This document shows, in pieces, positions 39,902-51,400 of a DNA stretch of 64,000 nucleotides. The stretch's first letter is position 1. Each line of letters begins with the position of its first letter. The DNA is from Casuarina equisetifolia (lineage: Eukaryota; Streptophyta; Magnoliopsida; Fagales; Casuarinaceae), in NCBI GenBank assembly GCA_028551475.1, contig CM052358.1, forward strand, positions 2,544,501 to 2,608,500. Reading direction: 5' to 3'. Made by a program: the position numbers and the translations under genes. The notes under the pieces are model-generated. The model did no database searches. It had not been told where the DNA came from and saw only the letters and a list, made by a program, of their open reading frames with translations.

Positions 39902-40010
39902 TTTTTTTTTTTCAAAGTTAATCATCGGCTCCGCAGGCCATTCGGGGAGGGGCAACCACTGGCCACCTCCGTCCCCGAGAGCAAAGCCTCATACTTAAAC
40001 TAATGAGAAT
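39902..40010 (-). mobile_element. SINE-like short retroposon with empty paralogous site
   Basis: A 109-bp insert beginning with a T-run on the + strand (a poly-A tail on the - strand). It is flanked by the perfect 13-bp duplication taaacaagtctcc at 39889-39901 and 40011-40023. The corresponding place in unit 3 (near 52,910-52,935) has one copy of the flank and no insert. The body contains GC-rich sequence with a gttgcccc-like box, but a tRNA-like promoter is not clear, so it could be a 5'-truncated SINE or a small processed retroposon. Confidence 0.75.
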
Positions 40011-40035
40011 TAAACAAGTCTCCTGTAATTAGGTA

Positions 40036-40082
40036 AAGAAGAAGAAGAAGAAGAAGAAGAAGAAGAAGAAGAAGAAGAAGAA
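40036..40082 (+). repeat. AAG microsatellite
   Basis: About 15 uninterrupted AAG triplets. The paralogous position near 53,070 has only a few interrupted triplets, so it expanded in this unit or shrank in the other. Confidence 0.95.
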
Positions 40083-40099
40083 CGCGGGATGACGAGCTG

Positions 40100-40470
40100 C
40101 TCTTAGTTCCAGGAAGGTGCCGTGCGAAAGAAAAAGCACATATTTGATCACAGCAGGCAGCCTATGCCGAAGTAAACTCTCCGGATTCGACATGGTTACA
40201 TCACTTTCTAGGAAGTTGTTAGCGAAGAATCACTTTCGGTATCCTTTGCGTATATGTTCGTCAGAGCAAAAGGCAACGGCACAGACAAGTTGGACGCTCA
40301 TGATGCCAAAATGGCTGATGCTGTTACCAATTTCCACCCAAATTCCCCTGTTCCGAACTTGGCATGTGTCACAACAGGCAGGTGGGCGCCTATGGTTGCA
40401 TACATAGTCTCAAACTTAGACCCAGCGACCATAAAAAAATACAGATTTACTTGCAAAGAACGTTAACGAT
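40100..40470. other. Unrecognised conserved block, copy in unit 2
   Basis: This segment is well conserved with 53,110-53,510. Both strands have open stretches (+ frame with HDAKMADAVTNFHP; - frame with KFGTGEFGWKLVTASAIL). I do not recognise either and cannot say whether it is coding, a promoter region of SAG101, or a gene remnant. Confidence 0.35.
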
Positions 40471-41097
40471 CTACAAAGTCATTATAGCTTGTCAACTTAG
40501 AACTTGACCATTTGGTGAATCAAGTCATCGAAAGTAAAAACTTGGATTTGGAAGACTGCAAAATGTTGATTAGAGAAAAAAAAGTTGATGAGGAAGCTAC
40601 GGAGAGAAAGAAAGGAAAGAAAACTAGAAAACCCAACGTGAAAGGAATAGAATGAGAAAAATAACCAGTTATTTATAACAAGACACAATTTGTGAAGAAT
40701 GATTTAGTTCTTTTTACTCCGTGCAGTGTAGAACACCGTGTAGGAGCCCATTCTATTTCTTGATAAGACAATTATATAAGGCATGGGAGATTAAATTCAT
40801 CCCACAATAGTAGTCCTACGTCACATGAGAAATAAATAGATGTTATCAAACACTACTTGGCTGCTGAATAGCCCCTCCAACTCCCCTTAGTAGTTGCATC
40901 CATCTGAACTAATCTTCATCCTGATAAGGCTTGCATGTCACAATGATATGCGAGAAAATAAAAGGAATTCTTATGCCACCACAAAATGCATGAACATCGG
41001 TTATACCATCAACTAGCAATGTAGGATTTATTGTCCACATCTTAACAATTCTTGTCACTAGAATTTCTAACTCTACCTTTTGTTATTCCTGCCCTAA

Positions 41098-42190
41098 TCA
41101 AAGATCCCTATTAGTTGGCACCACATTCAATAACGAGGCAAGATCATATGATTTGAAGTCTTTTCCATAACATAGACTCAAATCCAAGGGTGTTTTTCCA
41201 TCTTGCAAGTAGTGACATTCTTGATATTAATTGAACTTTTACTAAAAGCAAACAATACAAATTTTCATGCTTCACCAAAAATTTGCTTTATAAGAGAAAA
41301 AGTGGATAAATTATTAACTCATCATGAAAATGCAATGGAATATAATAGGAAGTAAAAGTAAATTTATTTACCTTTATTTTCCTCTATTTGCTAAAAAAAA
41401 ATTAAGCTAATCACAAAAGTCAGTCAACAAATTTAATCAAATTAGCTTATATCATTTAATACTAACCTAAATAGAAATGAAGAAGTCTATAATATACATT
41501 ACAACAATTTGCATGGAATGCATATTGTTCTAGGCAATTGCCTTATTTCTTCTATCTTTAGATGCACTATTAACCAATAAATTTTTTGCAATATGTCAAT
41601 TTCTACTTAGCATAACAACGTGTAATGAAGTCCACCCTTCCTAAAAGAACTTATAACCATGCCATAAGACAAACATCAATAGGACACTAACATTAATGAA
41701 ATTCAAGAACTTAACTCATATTTGATCAATAACTTCACTGTTTGTATGACACCAATTTGAACAACATAATGAAGTGGAGCAGCACCATCCTGCCATTTGG
41801 GATAAAAGATATAAACCAATAGACCCTTGGTATTTGTTTTCAATTTAGAAAATAAAAAACTTTATCCTCACCTTATCTCTAATATGAAAGCTTGCACCTT
41901 TTATCAAAAGGTGGCTAACAACAACCTCATTTTCCCACACAATCGCCTTATAAAGGGCAATAAAATCACCACATTTTGCCAAGTTACATAAGCTTTGTAG
42001 GTAAAAAAAAAAAAAACATGATATTTATTTGGACATAAAATTGTGACTAATAGATGAATATGCCTCACCTTATTATCAATATCAATACTAAGACCAGTTT
42101 CTAGTAACTTATCCATGAACGAAATTTGCCCTAACAATGCAAAGGTATTAAGTGGGCTCCATTTTGCTTGAATAATTGAGCTAGAAGAAT
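41098..42190 (-). pseudogene. AKRP-like ankyrin-repeat pseudogene, copy in unit 2
   Basis: On the - strand, separate pieces read as the C-terminal ankyrin repeats of the plastid ankyrin protein AKRP: AKWSPLNTFALLGQISFMDK, then EVVVSHLLIKGASFHIRDK, DGAAPLHYVVQIGVIQTVKL, GWTSLHVVML, and a final exon DGKTPLDLSLCYGKDFKSYD ending at a TGA at 41,098. An in-frame TGA replaces a codon in the GWTSLH repeat, and the N-terminal two thirds of the gene are missing. In Arabidopsis AKRP acts with EMB506 in plastid development; this copy cannot make that protein. Confidence 0.7.
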
Positions 42191-42579
42191 TAGAAAGATG
42201 AGAAATTCATAGAACCTCAGTGAACAAGAACCTGTATATGTAATTTCTATTTTAAGAGTAAAATTTCATAAAAGGTAGTAAGTGATTCCAAAATGTGCCC
42301 ATTTAGGTTTGGTTAAGTCAATATGGTTTTCAACATCTTTTTGTATACCAAGAGATTGTTATGGTATCAATAATAACTAATAGCTAATGGAAATAGAGTA
42401 AATTAGGAGGTTTAAATTTCAACCTATAATTTACTTTATGAGGTGGATGAATAAATTTACATTTCAACTTCACTTTAAGATTATACTTCTCATGTTGCTA
42501 ACATCATTAAAACGTTATTAGGAATTGTTGTCTCAAGATTTCTTAGTAATTTATTCTTATGAACTTTGAATAATGATAG

Positions 42580-42741
42580 GAAGAAATTGAGATAGAGGCA
42601 AAGGTAGTGGCACAAAAAAAATAAAAATTACTTCAATGGCAGTGGAGGTGGAGAAAAAGAGATAAAGGAGAACTAATTACTTTGGGTAAGCAATGGATGA
42701 TGATAAGTTTGATCAATCAAAGTTAAAGGAGTAAGCTTTGA
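42580..42741 (+). pseudogene. Thioesterase exon-3 remnant (copy 4)
   Basis: Only exon 3 and its flanks are present, beginning after atgatag as in the other copies and ending near the usual TGA. An A-run expansion after GTGGCACAA creates a TAA. Exons 1 and 2 are absent. The downstream flank still matches that of the full copies until about 43,700. Confidence 0.8.
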
Positions 42742-44527
42742 ACCAAAACTAGTAAATCTTAAGCTAAATTATCATTCCTCAATGAGCCCAATGAATGTAT
42801 ATATATTCTTGTAAAGTGTAGGTGCCAAACTTTTGGTTATACAATTGTATGTAGACTTTCTACTAACTTATTTAAAACTTCAAAACTATAGTCTTTTAAT
42901 CATGCTAAAGACTATAAGTTTTAGGGTTTTGAGTTCCATACTAAAAGGTCAAGCTAATAGAGAAGAGTAGTCAAATCTTTTTATATTTCGAAATCATTTT
43001 ACTTACTTTTTTGATGTGGAAAATGAAGTTTGTTACATTTTCTCCCACCTAAATTTACTTACCCTTGATGTGGACAAGGCTTCTTATTTACCAGATCAAG
43101 TTAAGATTTGATTTTGATACCACTTGTCATGAGCCTAAATTTCATCTTAAAATATCAACTTAATAGAGGAATAATCAAACCCCTTATATAACTATATCAT
43201 CCCATTTGCCATTTTAAAGTGAGAAAATGGAGTCTAGTACAATAAGACCTTTCAACCTTAACTTCATAGTACTATTCAAATAACCTACATTTGGTTATTT
43301 GTGTTATACAATTTTTTGTTTCTACTCTAAAATACAAGACGTAAAAGTCTATTTATAAGCTATTTATAAGCTTCTGAATTTAATAGGTTTTCTCTCTCCA
43401 AAACTATGGGGGACTCTCTTTAAGTACTTGAGAAGTCCTTGACACATATACCTTCCTATGGTTTTAGATGAATGATTATGGATACTTTCTCACAACCAAG
43501 TAGCAAATACATAGTTGATAAATAAATAACAAATCATGAATGGTCCCATTGATAACAACATTTCTCACTAGTTCAAAGTATAGTTACAGGCATACATTTG
43601 CTAGTTTTTCTTTCCATTTAAAGATGGAAGAAGGAAACAAAGACAATTCTGGAAAACACTCATATAAAACTCAGATTGCAAATGGAAATGATATGAAAAT
43701 GTTCAAATGCAATGGAATATACTAGGAAGTAGAAACAAATTTAACCCCATTTTTTCCCTCCATTTGCTAAAATAAATATTAAGTTAATCACAAAAGTCAA
43801 CAGAGCCTTACCATGTATTATGCAGCTGAAATATTTACTATAAGACTATCTAAGCCAATTCACTTGAATTTCCCTTGTCAAGACTCATGAGAATAAAGTC
43901 AAAATTAAGAATAAGAGCAAAATGATGGTTTTGTTGGTTAGGACCTTTTTTTTTAATTACTTATAAGAACGAGGTTCTATGAAATTCTATACAAATTTTG
44001 TTAATTTGCATTTTTTTTAAACACATATTTATACATTCAGTGTGGAACTTGTAGTGCTTGTTTTCACCTAAATTAAACACTTATCAACTAATAGTGCTTG
44101 CTTCTAACTGAACAAGCACTTGTCAATTATTTGGTAAATTGTTACTTATACTAAAGAAATTTTTATCAGAAATGAGAAATTGTTTTTAGTAATTTTTTAA
44201 CATATAAAAATTTTGTGAAAATGTTTATTTATAGATCTAAATCACATAAATTATTGATGTCATAGGTAGTTGTTGTGTATATGAACATTACATAATGCAT
44301 ATAATTCTTTAACAAATGACATGAAGGTTGTGTAATCTCGTAGTAATTGGTGTCAAAATTTGGTTTCCACCTTGAGATAGACAAATCAACCCACGAGGGA
44401 CCAAAAATAAATAAATAAAATCAACATATTTCTTTTGTTGTTTTTAAGGCGTCGGTCATCAGCACTCCAGTTTGACTTCAAAGGGATTCATGCTCACAGA
44501 TCGGCGACGGGGAGAGACAGAAGAGCC

Positions 44528-45991
44528 ATGGAAGTTCCTGATTCAGTGAAGGAGAGCCGGAAGTGGCTCGAAGATCTGTCGAAGGGTGCGATCGGCGGCG
44601 AGATGAAAAGCATAACCGTGGAGGGTCTCCAGGTGCTTCAGGCTTAAGTGGGTTTCTTTCGCTGTAAGTTTTTGGTACCCAGTCGCCTGTCGGTGAGTGT
44701 CAACCATCTTTGATCGGCGATCGCTTCGATTTCTGGATTTAATTGCTGTGCTCTGCATGTCGACAGGATGAAGACGGGAGCTGGCACATCGGTGCTATGA
44801 CGACGTTAATGGACACTATCGGAGCCGTCGTTGCAGCCTCCTGTGCTGTGAATGTGAATGCGACCCTCGAGCTCAATATTTCGTACTACTCGACGGCTAA
44901 GATTCAAGTGAGATTTCTATCTTTGTCTCATTGGTTTTCTTTTTTGACCAATTTGTTATTCATCTGCAAAGACTTCCTACCCACGAGTCAAACAACTGAT
45001 GTTATCTTCTTTTTTTTTTTTTTCAAAAAATTTAACTCATAAGTTAGGGAATATATATGTACTTAAATTCTACCTTAAAATTGTAGTTCACCAACTTGAT
45101 AATGAGGATAAAGTAAATTAGTTAACCTAACTATAATATTATGTTAAAAAGTATAAATTAAGATTTAGAAATTAATTTATGAGTTAGATGAATAAATTTA
45201 CATTTTAACTTTAATTAAGAATTTTACTTGCATGTGATTCAATACTCTAATTGCATCTTAACTTAAATGAAATCCAATGCTTGAGTCCATATTGTGAAGT
45301 AGGAATATAAATGGATAATAAATATATTGTTTAAATGTTATTTGAGAATTACTTTAAAATAAAAAATTTATTCCTTTCTTATAAGTTAATGTCGAGAAGC
45401 TTTCTAATAATAACATCAAAACTCAAGTTTAAAATAATGCTTTCATGCATAAAATAGGTAGCTCAAAGTAATTTATGAGTGTTTTATCCAAATGTCAAAA
45501 CTTGTCAACCCATGTTGCTATAAGAGAACATGTTAAAAATAGTATAAATAATCCTATATTTGCACAAATTCAAGATGAAACATAGGTTGTCCTCTTTATA
45601 AGTTGTTGATTTTAAAAATGAAAAAGGTCTTTCAATATATTATATTGTTAATAGATTTAAAACGTCATAAAAAAATTATTGTCTGAAGATTGCTTTCTAA
45701 CTTATTCCTGTCAACTTTGAATAATGATAGGAAGAAGTTGAGATAGAAGCAAAGGTGGTGGCACAAAAAGAAAAATTGAGTTTAATTGTTATGGAGGTGA
45801 GAAAGAGAGATAAAGGAGAACTAATTGCTTTGGATAAACAATGGATGATGACAAGTGTCAAAAGGAGTAAGCTTAAAGCCAAAACTAGCAAATCTCAAGC
45901 TAAATTATCATTTTTCAATGAACCCAATGAATGTTTGTATGTTCTTATAAAGTGCAAGTGTAATAATTCTGATTACACAATTGTGTTATAG
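44528..45991 (+). pseudogene. Thioesterase copy 3 with early stop
   Basis: Exons 44528-44692, 44767-44907 and one from 45731 align with copy 1 and keep good GT-AG borders. Codon 40 is TAA (44,645-44,647) where copy 2 has CAA, so translation ends before the hotdog core. Exon 3 has also lost 9 bp near its end and the usual stop, and would read on to 45,991. The two defects together support a pseudogene. Confidence 0.85.
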
Positions 45992-47006
45992 ATTTTCTAC
46001 TAATGTACTTAAAACTTCATAATTATAGTTTTTTAGTCATGCTAAAATCTATAAATGTTGTGGGCCTAAGTTCCATCTCAAAATGTCAACATAATAAGAA
46101 AAGTAATCAAATTCCTTTATATGTTTAGATTATTTTATTTGCCTTTTTGATATAGGAAAATGAAATTCGTTACATTATATCCCATCCAAATCCATGTTGC
46201 TTTTGACTTGTGTGAGGCTTTTTACCTAATCCATACTAAGAGACAGTAGTCGCAAAGAGCACTAGGTAGACCTATTGTCCATCTCACACTAGAAAATAAT
46301 AATTGCAAGTCCATTGGATCAAGTCATGAGTTGACTTTAATATCATTTGTCATGGGTTTGGACTTCGTCCCAAAAGGTCAACTTAATAGAGGAATAATTA
46401 AGCTCTTTATATAACTAGATCATTCTACTTACTTTTTCGATATGAGATAATAAAGTCTGGTATAATAAAATCTCTTAACCTTAACTTTCTAATACTTTTT
46501 AAATAACTAAATATTTGGTTGTTAGTGTTATACAAATTTGTGTTTCTACTCTAAAATATTAAAACTTAAAAAATCTATTTATAAGCCTTCTAATTTAAAA
46601 GGTTTTCTCTCTCCAAAAGTATGTGGAACGCTCTTTCAATCGTTGATACATACTCCTTCTTGGGGTTTTAGATGAATGATTATGCGTACTTTCTCACAAC
46701 AAAGTAGCAAATGCATAGATGATAAACAAATAGTATATTATGAATGGTCCTAGAGATAACAGCATTTCTCACTAGTTCAAAGGTATAGTTGCAAGCACAC
46801 ATTTACCAGTTTTTCTTTCCATTGAAAGAAGGAAGAAGGAAACAAAGACAGAATCTTGGAAAACACACTCATATAAAACCCAAATTGTAAATGGAAACGA
46901 TATGAAAAAGTCCTTCAGAGTTTACTAGGGAATGGCTTCAGAGTACTTTCAAGAAGGCTACCGCACACAACACACTTAAAAAGTCTCCTCTAAATCACTG
47001 AAAATT
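45992..47006. other. Convergent spacer between thioesterase copy 3 and SAG101-B
   Basis: Counterpart of 32,742-33,871, AT-rich, with no supported gene. Confidence 0.55.
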
Positions 47007-48424
47007 TCAAAGAACCTCTAGTTTGCCATCAACGTACTTTTTGCACTGGCCAGTTTTCATCAAGTCATTGAATGTCGAACTGTAAAGGGCTCCCATGATA
47101 CCTTTTTCTATAACTTTTTCGTACTCTTTCCACCATTTCATGAAGCTGCTACCCTTCAAGAAAATCTCTGGCGATACTGCATAATTCCTGAGCAAATCCA
47201 AAACATAGGCTTCAAACTTCTTCAGGTTCTCTATATGTATGTTTATGTCACCTGGATATGTGCCACTCAACACCTTGCATGAAATAAGAGCCTCCTCAAC
47301 GTGCACCCAAAAGCAAGAATCCTCCGTCAGATTAGCCTTCACATTTTGTTTCTTTGAATCAATTGAAACGCTTGCTGGTTTCCCTTCATTCTTCAGCCAT
47401 TGCTCCAATTGTTCGAAATGTTTAGTTCTTTCTTTAGACCTTTCTACACTCTTGTAGTCTGTTGGCTCGCTGCGCCATGGTTCAGCTATGCGCTGTGCTT
47501 CAATCCTTCGGTAGTGTTCAGCTATGATCAGTGGTTCAATCATTCTTCGGTAGTTTGTCCCGGAATATAGCCAGCGGGTACGAAATAAGGCCCCTTCCTT
47601 CTGGGGCTTCTTCTCTACTTCATCAACTATATCGCTCCAGTAAGTTATGAGGGATTTCTTGAAATGTTCTACCTTCAGGTCCCGTGGATACCTTTTATTC
47701 TTGTAGCTGTCATAGTATCCAATTTCGTCGTCCTTACATTGCTTCTTGTACCATTCCAGGTGGACCATGTTCATTTTCATATCAGTAAACATGTTGGCCT
47801 CATAAACTTCATTGCTCTTCATTAACAGTTTTCTTTCCTGTTTCTCCGTCTCGGTAATCAGAGCGTTGTTGATGCTCTGTTGCGGCAATTATAAAAAATG
47901 AGTATTGCGAGAAATAAAGTTTTGGAAAATCTAAAAGATGACATTAAAAAAACTGATTATATAAATATACTGAGGTACCTGGCTCTGCAAGAATGGAAGC
48001 GACCCACGGATAGAAGCAAAAAGGCTTTGAGCATGTTTATTAATGGAGAAGTGTGGGTTGGTTTCGGTGCAGAGGAATTGGAAGAGTGGAAAAGTCTCCT
48101 GAAGTGTGGATGAAGGTACAAGATCTCTGCCTCCTTTTGCTTGAAGATGCTCCTTGGTAATGAAAGCTATGATCGTGAAGTTTGGGAACTTTGAAATTTC
48201 AAATTTGACAGACGAAAGTGAGGACGCTGGTGCATTGATTTCCCTGTAAAGCTCTGAAATTGCAGCCCATGAATGGTGCAGGACGTCGGAGGTCACAACA
48301 AGGCTTGCCAACTCGAAACCACTGCTAAAGCTACAACTAAGAATCAAAGGAATAAATAGTCAATGACTTGTAATGAGAAAAAGAAAAAATACAGGGCTTT
48401 TTCTTACTGGGGAGATGGATACAT
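47007..48424 (-). CDS. SAG101: SAG101-like gene, copy B, open but lacking the GHSLGG exon
   Basis: EDS1-family immune regulator (see copy A for role). Exon 4 (47007-47876) encodes a full EP domain of 289 residues with NYRRMIEPLIIAEHYRR, DSCFWVHVEEALISC and SFMKWWKEYEKV. Exon 2 (47979-48330) encodes the first part of the lipase-like fold (SSGFELASLVVTSDVLHHSW and FQFLCTETNPHFSINKHAQS). A 17-base first exon (48408-48424, ATG plus MYPSP) with a gtaaga donor is my inference. Exon 3, with the lipase elbow and core strands, is gone: only about 102 bp lie between the exon 2 donor and the exon 4 acceptor, and that intron fuses the start of intron 2 to the end of intron 3. Exon 3 of copy A is phase 0-0, so its loss keeps the frame and predicts a 412-residue product. 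Such a protein probably misfolds in the lipase half, but the EP half is complete. A copia fragment lies 22 bp upstream of the ATG. Confidence 0.7.
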
Positions 48425-48445
48425 CCTACACTTTTTTGTCAGATC

Positions 48446-51400
48446 ACTGGTTGAGGGAGATGCCATGTGGAGAATGAGCAATCTCTATTCCCAAGAAAAA
48501 TTTTGACTGTCCAAGGTCCTTCATGGAAAAAGTGGAATTCAAGTAACTTTTAAGAGCGGAGATGACAGCTGAGTCATTCCCTGTAATCAGAATATCATCA
48601 ACATAGATAAGTAAAGCCACAAAGAACTTCCTTGAGATTTGGTGAAGAGAGAATAATCATGCCATGATTGGTGGAAGCCATAGTTGCGAAGAGCAACCGT
48701 AAACTTAGCATTCCATTGGCGGGAGGCTTGCTTTAAACCATATAAGGATTTTCACAATCGACAGACAAGTCCCTCCCCCTGATTACGAAATCCAGGGGGA
48801 AGCTCCATGTAGACTTCCTCAGACATGTCATCGTGAAGAAAAGCATTATGAACATCCATTTGAAAAAGAGGCCATGATGAACAACAACAATGGTGATAAG
48901 AAGACGAACAGTGACATGCTTGGCAATGGGGGAGAAGGTGTCTTGGTAGTCAAAACCTTCACGCTGACTATAACCTTTCGCAACTAAACGAGCTTTATAG
49001 TGTTCAACGAAACCATCAGCACGGTACTTAACCTTATACACTCATTTACAACCAACAGGACGCCGACCAGGGGGCAAAGGGACCACATCCCAAGTGTGAT
49101 TCGCCTCAAGAGTAGCAAGTTCACTATCCATGGCCGCAGCCCAATTAGGGTCATGAACGGCTTCGTGAAAATAATAGGGCTCGGGAATGGCAGAAATAGA
49201 GGCAATAAAGTGTTGGTAATAAGGTTGACAATGATCAAGGGAAAGGTAGTTGGAGATAGGGTAAAGGGAAGTCTAAGAGGAAGAAGGAAGGGTAGGACAT
49301 AGATAAACAGTACTCCAAATGGGGGGCTTGGTGGGGCGACCAGAACGCCGAGGTTCAGGGGGGGAAGACTAATGTCAGAGGCCAAAGGGGAGGGAGAGGG
49401 AAGAGAATCAGATGGTGAGGAAGGATAAGAGGAAACGTCACCAGGGGAAGGAGGGTTGTCTAGAGGCAGGTCAGGAGGGGTAGGGTCATCAACCGGGAAG
49501 GTAGAGGGAGAATAGGATTCCTCATGAGGGAGGATGGGCCGTGAAGGGGCAGCAGAGTTGACAGGGGACGGTGAAGAAACCTGCAAAGCAAAAGAAAAAA
49601 TATCCTCGCGAAAAATAACATCACAACTAATAAAAAATTTGTTAATGGCAGGATCAAAAAGCCAGTAGCCTTTCTGATAAGGTGGGTAACCCATGAAAAC
49701 ACAAGGTAGGGCTCGAGGACTAAATTTGTCAGAAACACCTAAAATGGTGGCGTAGCATTGACAACCAAAGACACAAAGATGATCAAGGATAAGAGGGTGA
49801 CCAAAAAGACGCTCATAGAGGGTGAGACCACCTAAAGGTGTAGAAGGAAGATGGTTAATGAGATAGGTGGTGGTTAAGATGCATTCATCCCAAAAGCGAG
49901 GTGGTAAGTGAGCTTGGAAAAGAAGAACGCGAGCAATGTCCAACAAGTAATGATGTTTACGCTCGACGACACCGTTCTGTTGAGGGGTGCGAACACAGGA
50001 ACTCTCATGTAAAATGCCATAAGAACGAAGAAAGGAAGAACACTCAGAAGAAAAAAATTCAGTGCCATTATCAGAACGGAGGCGTTTGATAGTGACACCA
50101 AATTGAGTTTGAACCATGGATAAAAAGGCTTGAATTTTGGAAAGAACTTGACTTTTAAAATGGAGAAGATATGTCCAAGTAGCACGAGAAAAATCATCAA
50201 CAATGGTGAGAAAATATCGTGCCCCATCATGGGTGTGGTGACGATGAGGACCCCAGACATCCATGTGGACAAGGTCAAAAATAAAGGAGGTGGAAGAGGT
50301 GCTAATGGAAAAAAGGGCACGAGTTTGTTTGGCCAAAAGACAAACGTCACAAGAAAAATTTGGGGGGCAGGAAATTGTGTGGCCATGCGCAAAAAAGGAT
50401 TTGAGAGAGGAGTGGCCCAGGCGTTTATGCCAAAGAAAATAATCATTATTATTAAAGCTTAAATTGCAAGCAGGGGATTGCTTAGCATTACAAGAAGCGT
50501 TCGAAAACGAAGACAAATAATGAGAAAAAAACAGAATTAAAATGCTTAGGAATAATAGAACATAAGAAATAGAGTCCCCCTTCAGCCTTGCCGAGCCCGA
50601 TCAACGCCCCAGTTAAACGGTCTTGGAAAACATAAAAAGTGTTGAAGAAAAGAGCCACACAATTGTTATCTCGAGTTAGTTTGTGAATAGATAATCAATT
50701 GTGCCGAAATTTGGGTGCAAATAAAACATGCTTGAGATGCAAATGAGGATTGGGGTAGAAATGTCCAATTTGAGTAACAAGACTGTGGGTTTGGTTAGGT
50801 AAGCGAATGGAAAGCGGCGAAGCACATGGATAGTAAGAATTTAATAGGCGTAAATCACAAGTAACATGGTCACTAGCCCTAGAGTTAATTATCTAATTAG
50901 AAGTAAAATGAGAGGAAGGAGAAAATGTACCTAAAAAATTGGCACTCGGATCCATGGGCCCCATTTGATTGAGAAGGGTCATAAGTTTTTGTTACTGATC
51001 GGTGGATAAATTGAGACTCGTAGTACCACCATAAACACTTCCTGGGCTAGGGGAGACTGGGCTTACAGTGCCCATGCCAAGAGAAGAAGGGAAAAAACCA
51101 CCAAAGGAAACAGGGCCGTGAGATGCCCCAACATAGGGGGGTTCCAAAAATTGAGGGCCAAAACCCATATAAGGAGGTCCAAATCCAGAGCTGGGCTGAG
51201 TGGGAGGTGGCCCATCTATGGCGGTTTGGTGGGCTGCAGGCCCACGGCAACCAGCTGGGCGATGCCTAGAAATGGGTTGCTTGGGGCACCTGCCTAGAGG
51301 TGGGCCAACTAAAAGATAACAGCTCTCTTTAGTGTGGCCCACCTTATGGCAGTGAGCGCAGGTGGGCCTGATGGGGGGGTCGGCACAGAGGAGCTCGAGT

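Larger units (their letters stand above)
30625..43855. repeat. Tandem duplication unit 2 (thioesterase / SAG101 / ankyrin block)
   Basis: The start of this block (acttgaattt near 30,632) matches position 43,862, so two units of about 13.2 kb lie head to tail. The order is thioesterase copy 2 (+), SAG101-A (-), an unrecognised block, AKRP-like pseudogene (-), and a lone thioesterase exon 3 (+). Flanking non-coding sequence is also shared, so the unit was copied as genomic DNA. Equal length is partly chance: unit 2 carries a 3.7-kb LTR element and unit 3 a 4.3-kb copia fragment at other positions. Confidence 0.85.

Noticed and set aside
49000..50462. Plus-strand open frames over the copia fragment
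   Set aside because: They are antisense to clear integrase coding sequence on the minus strand.
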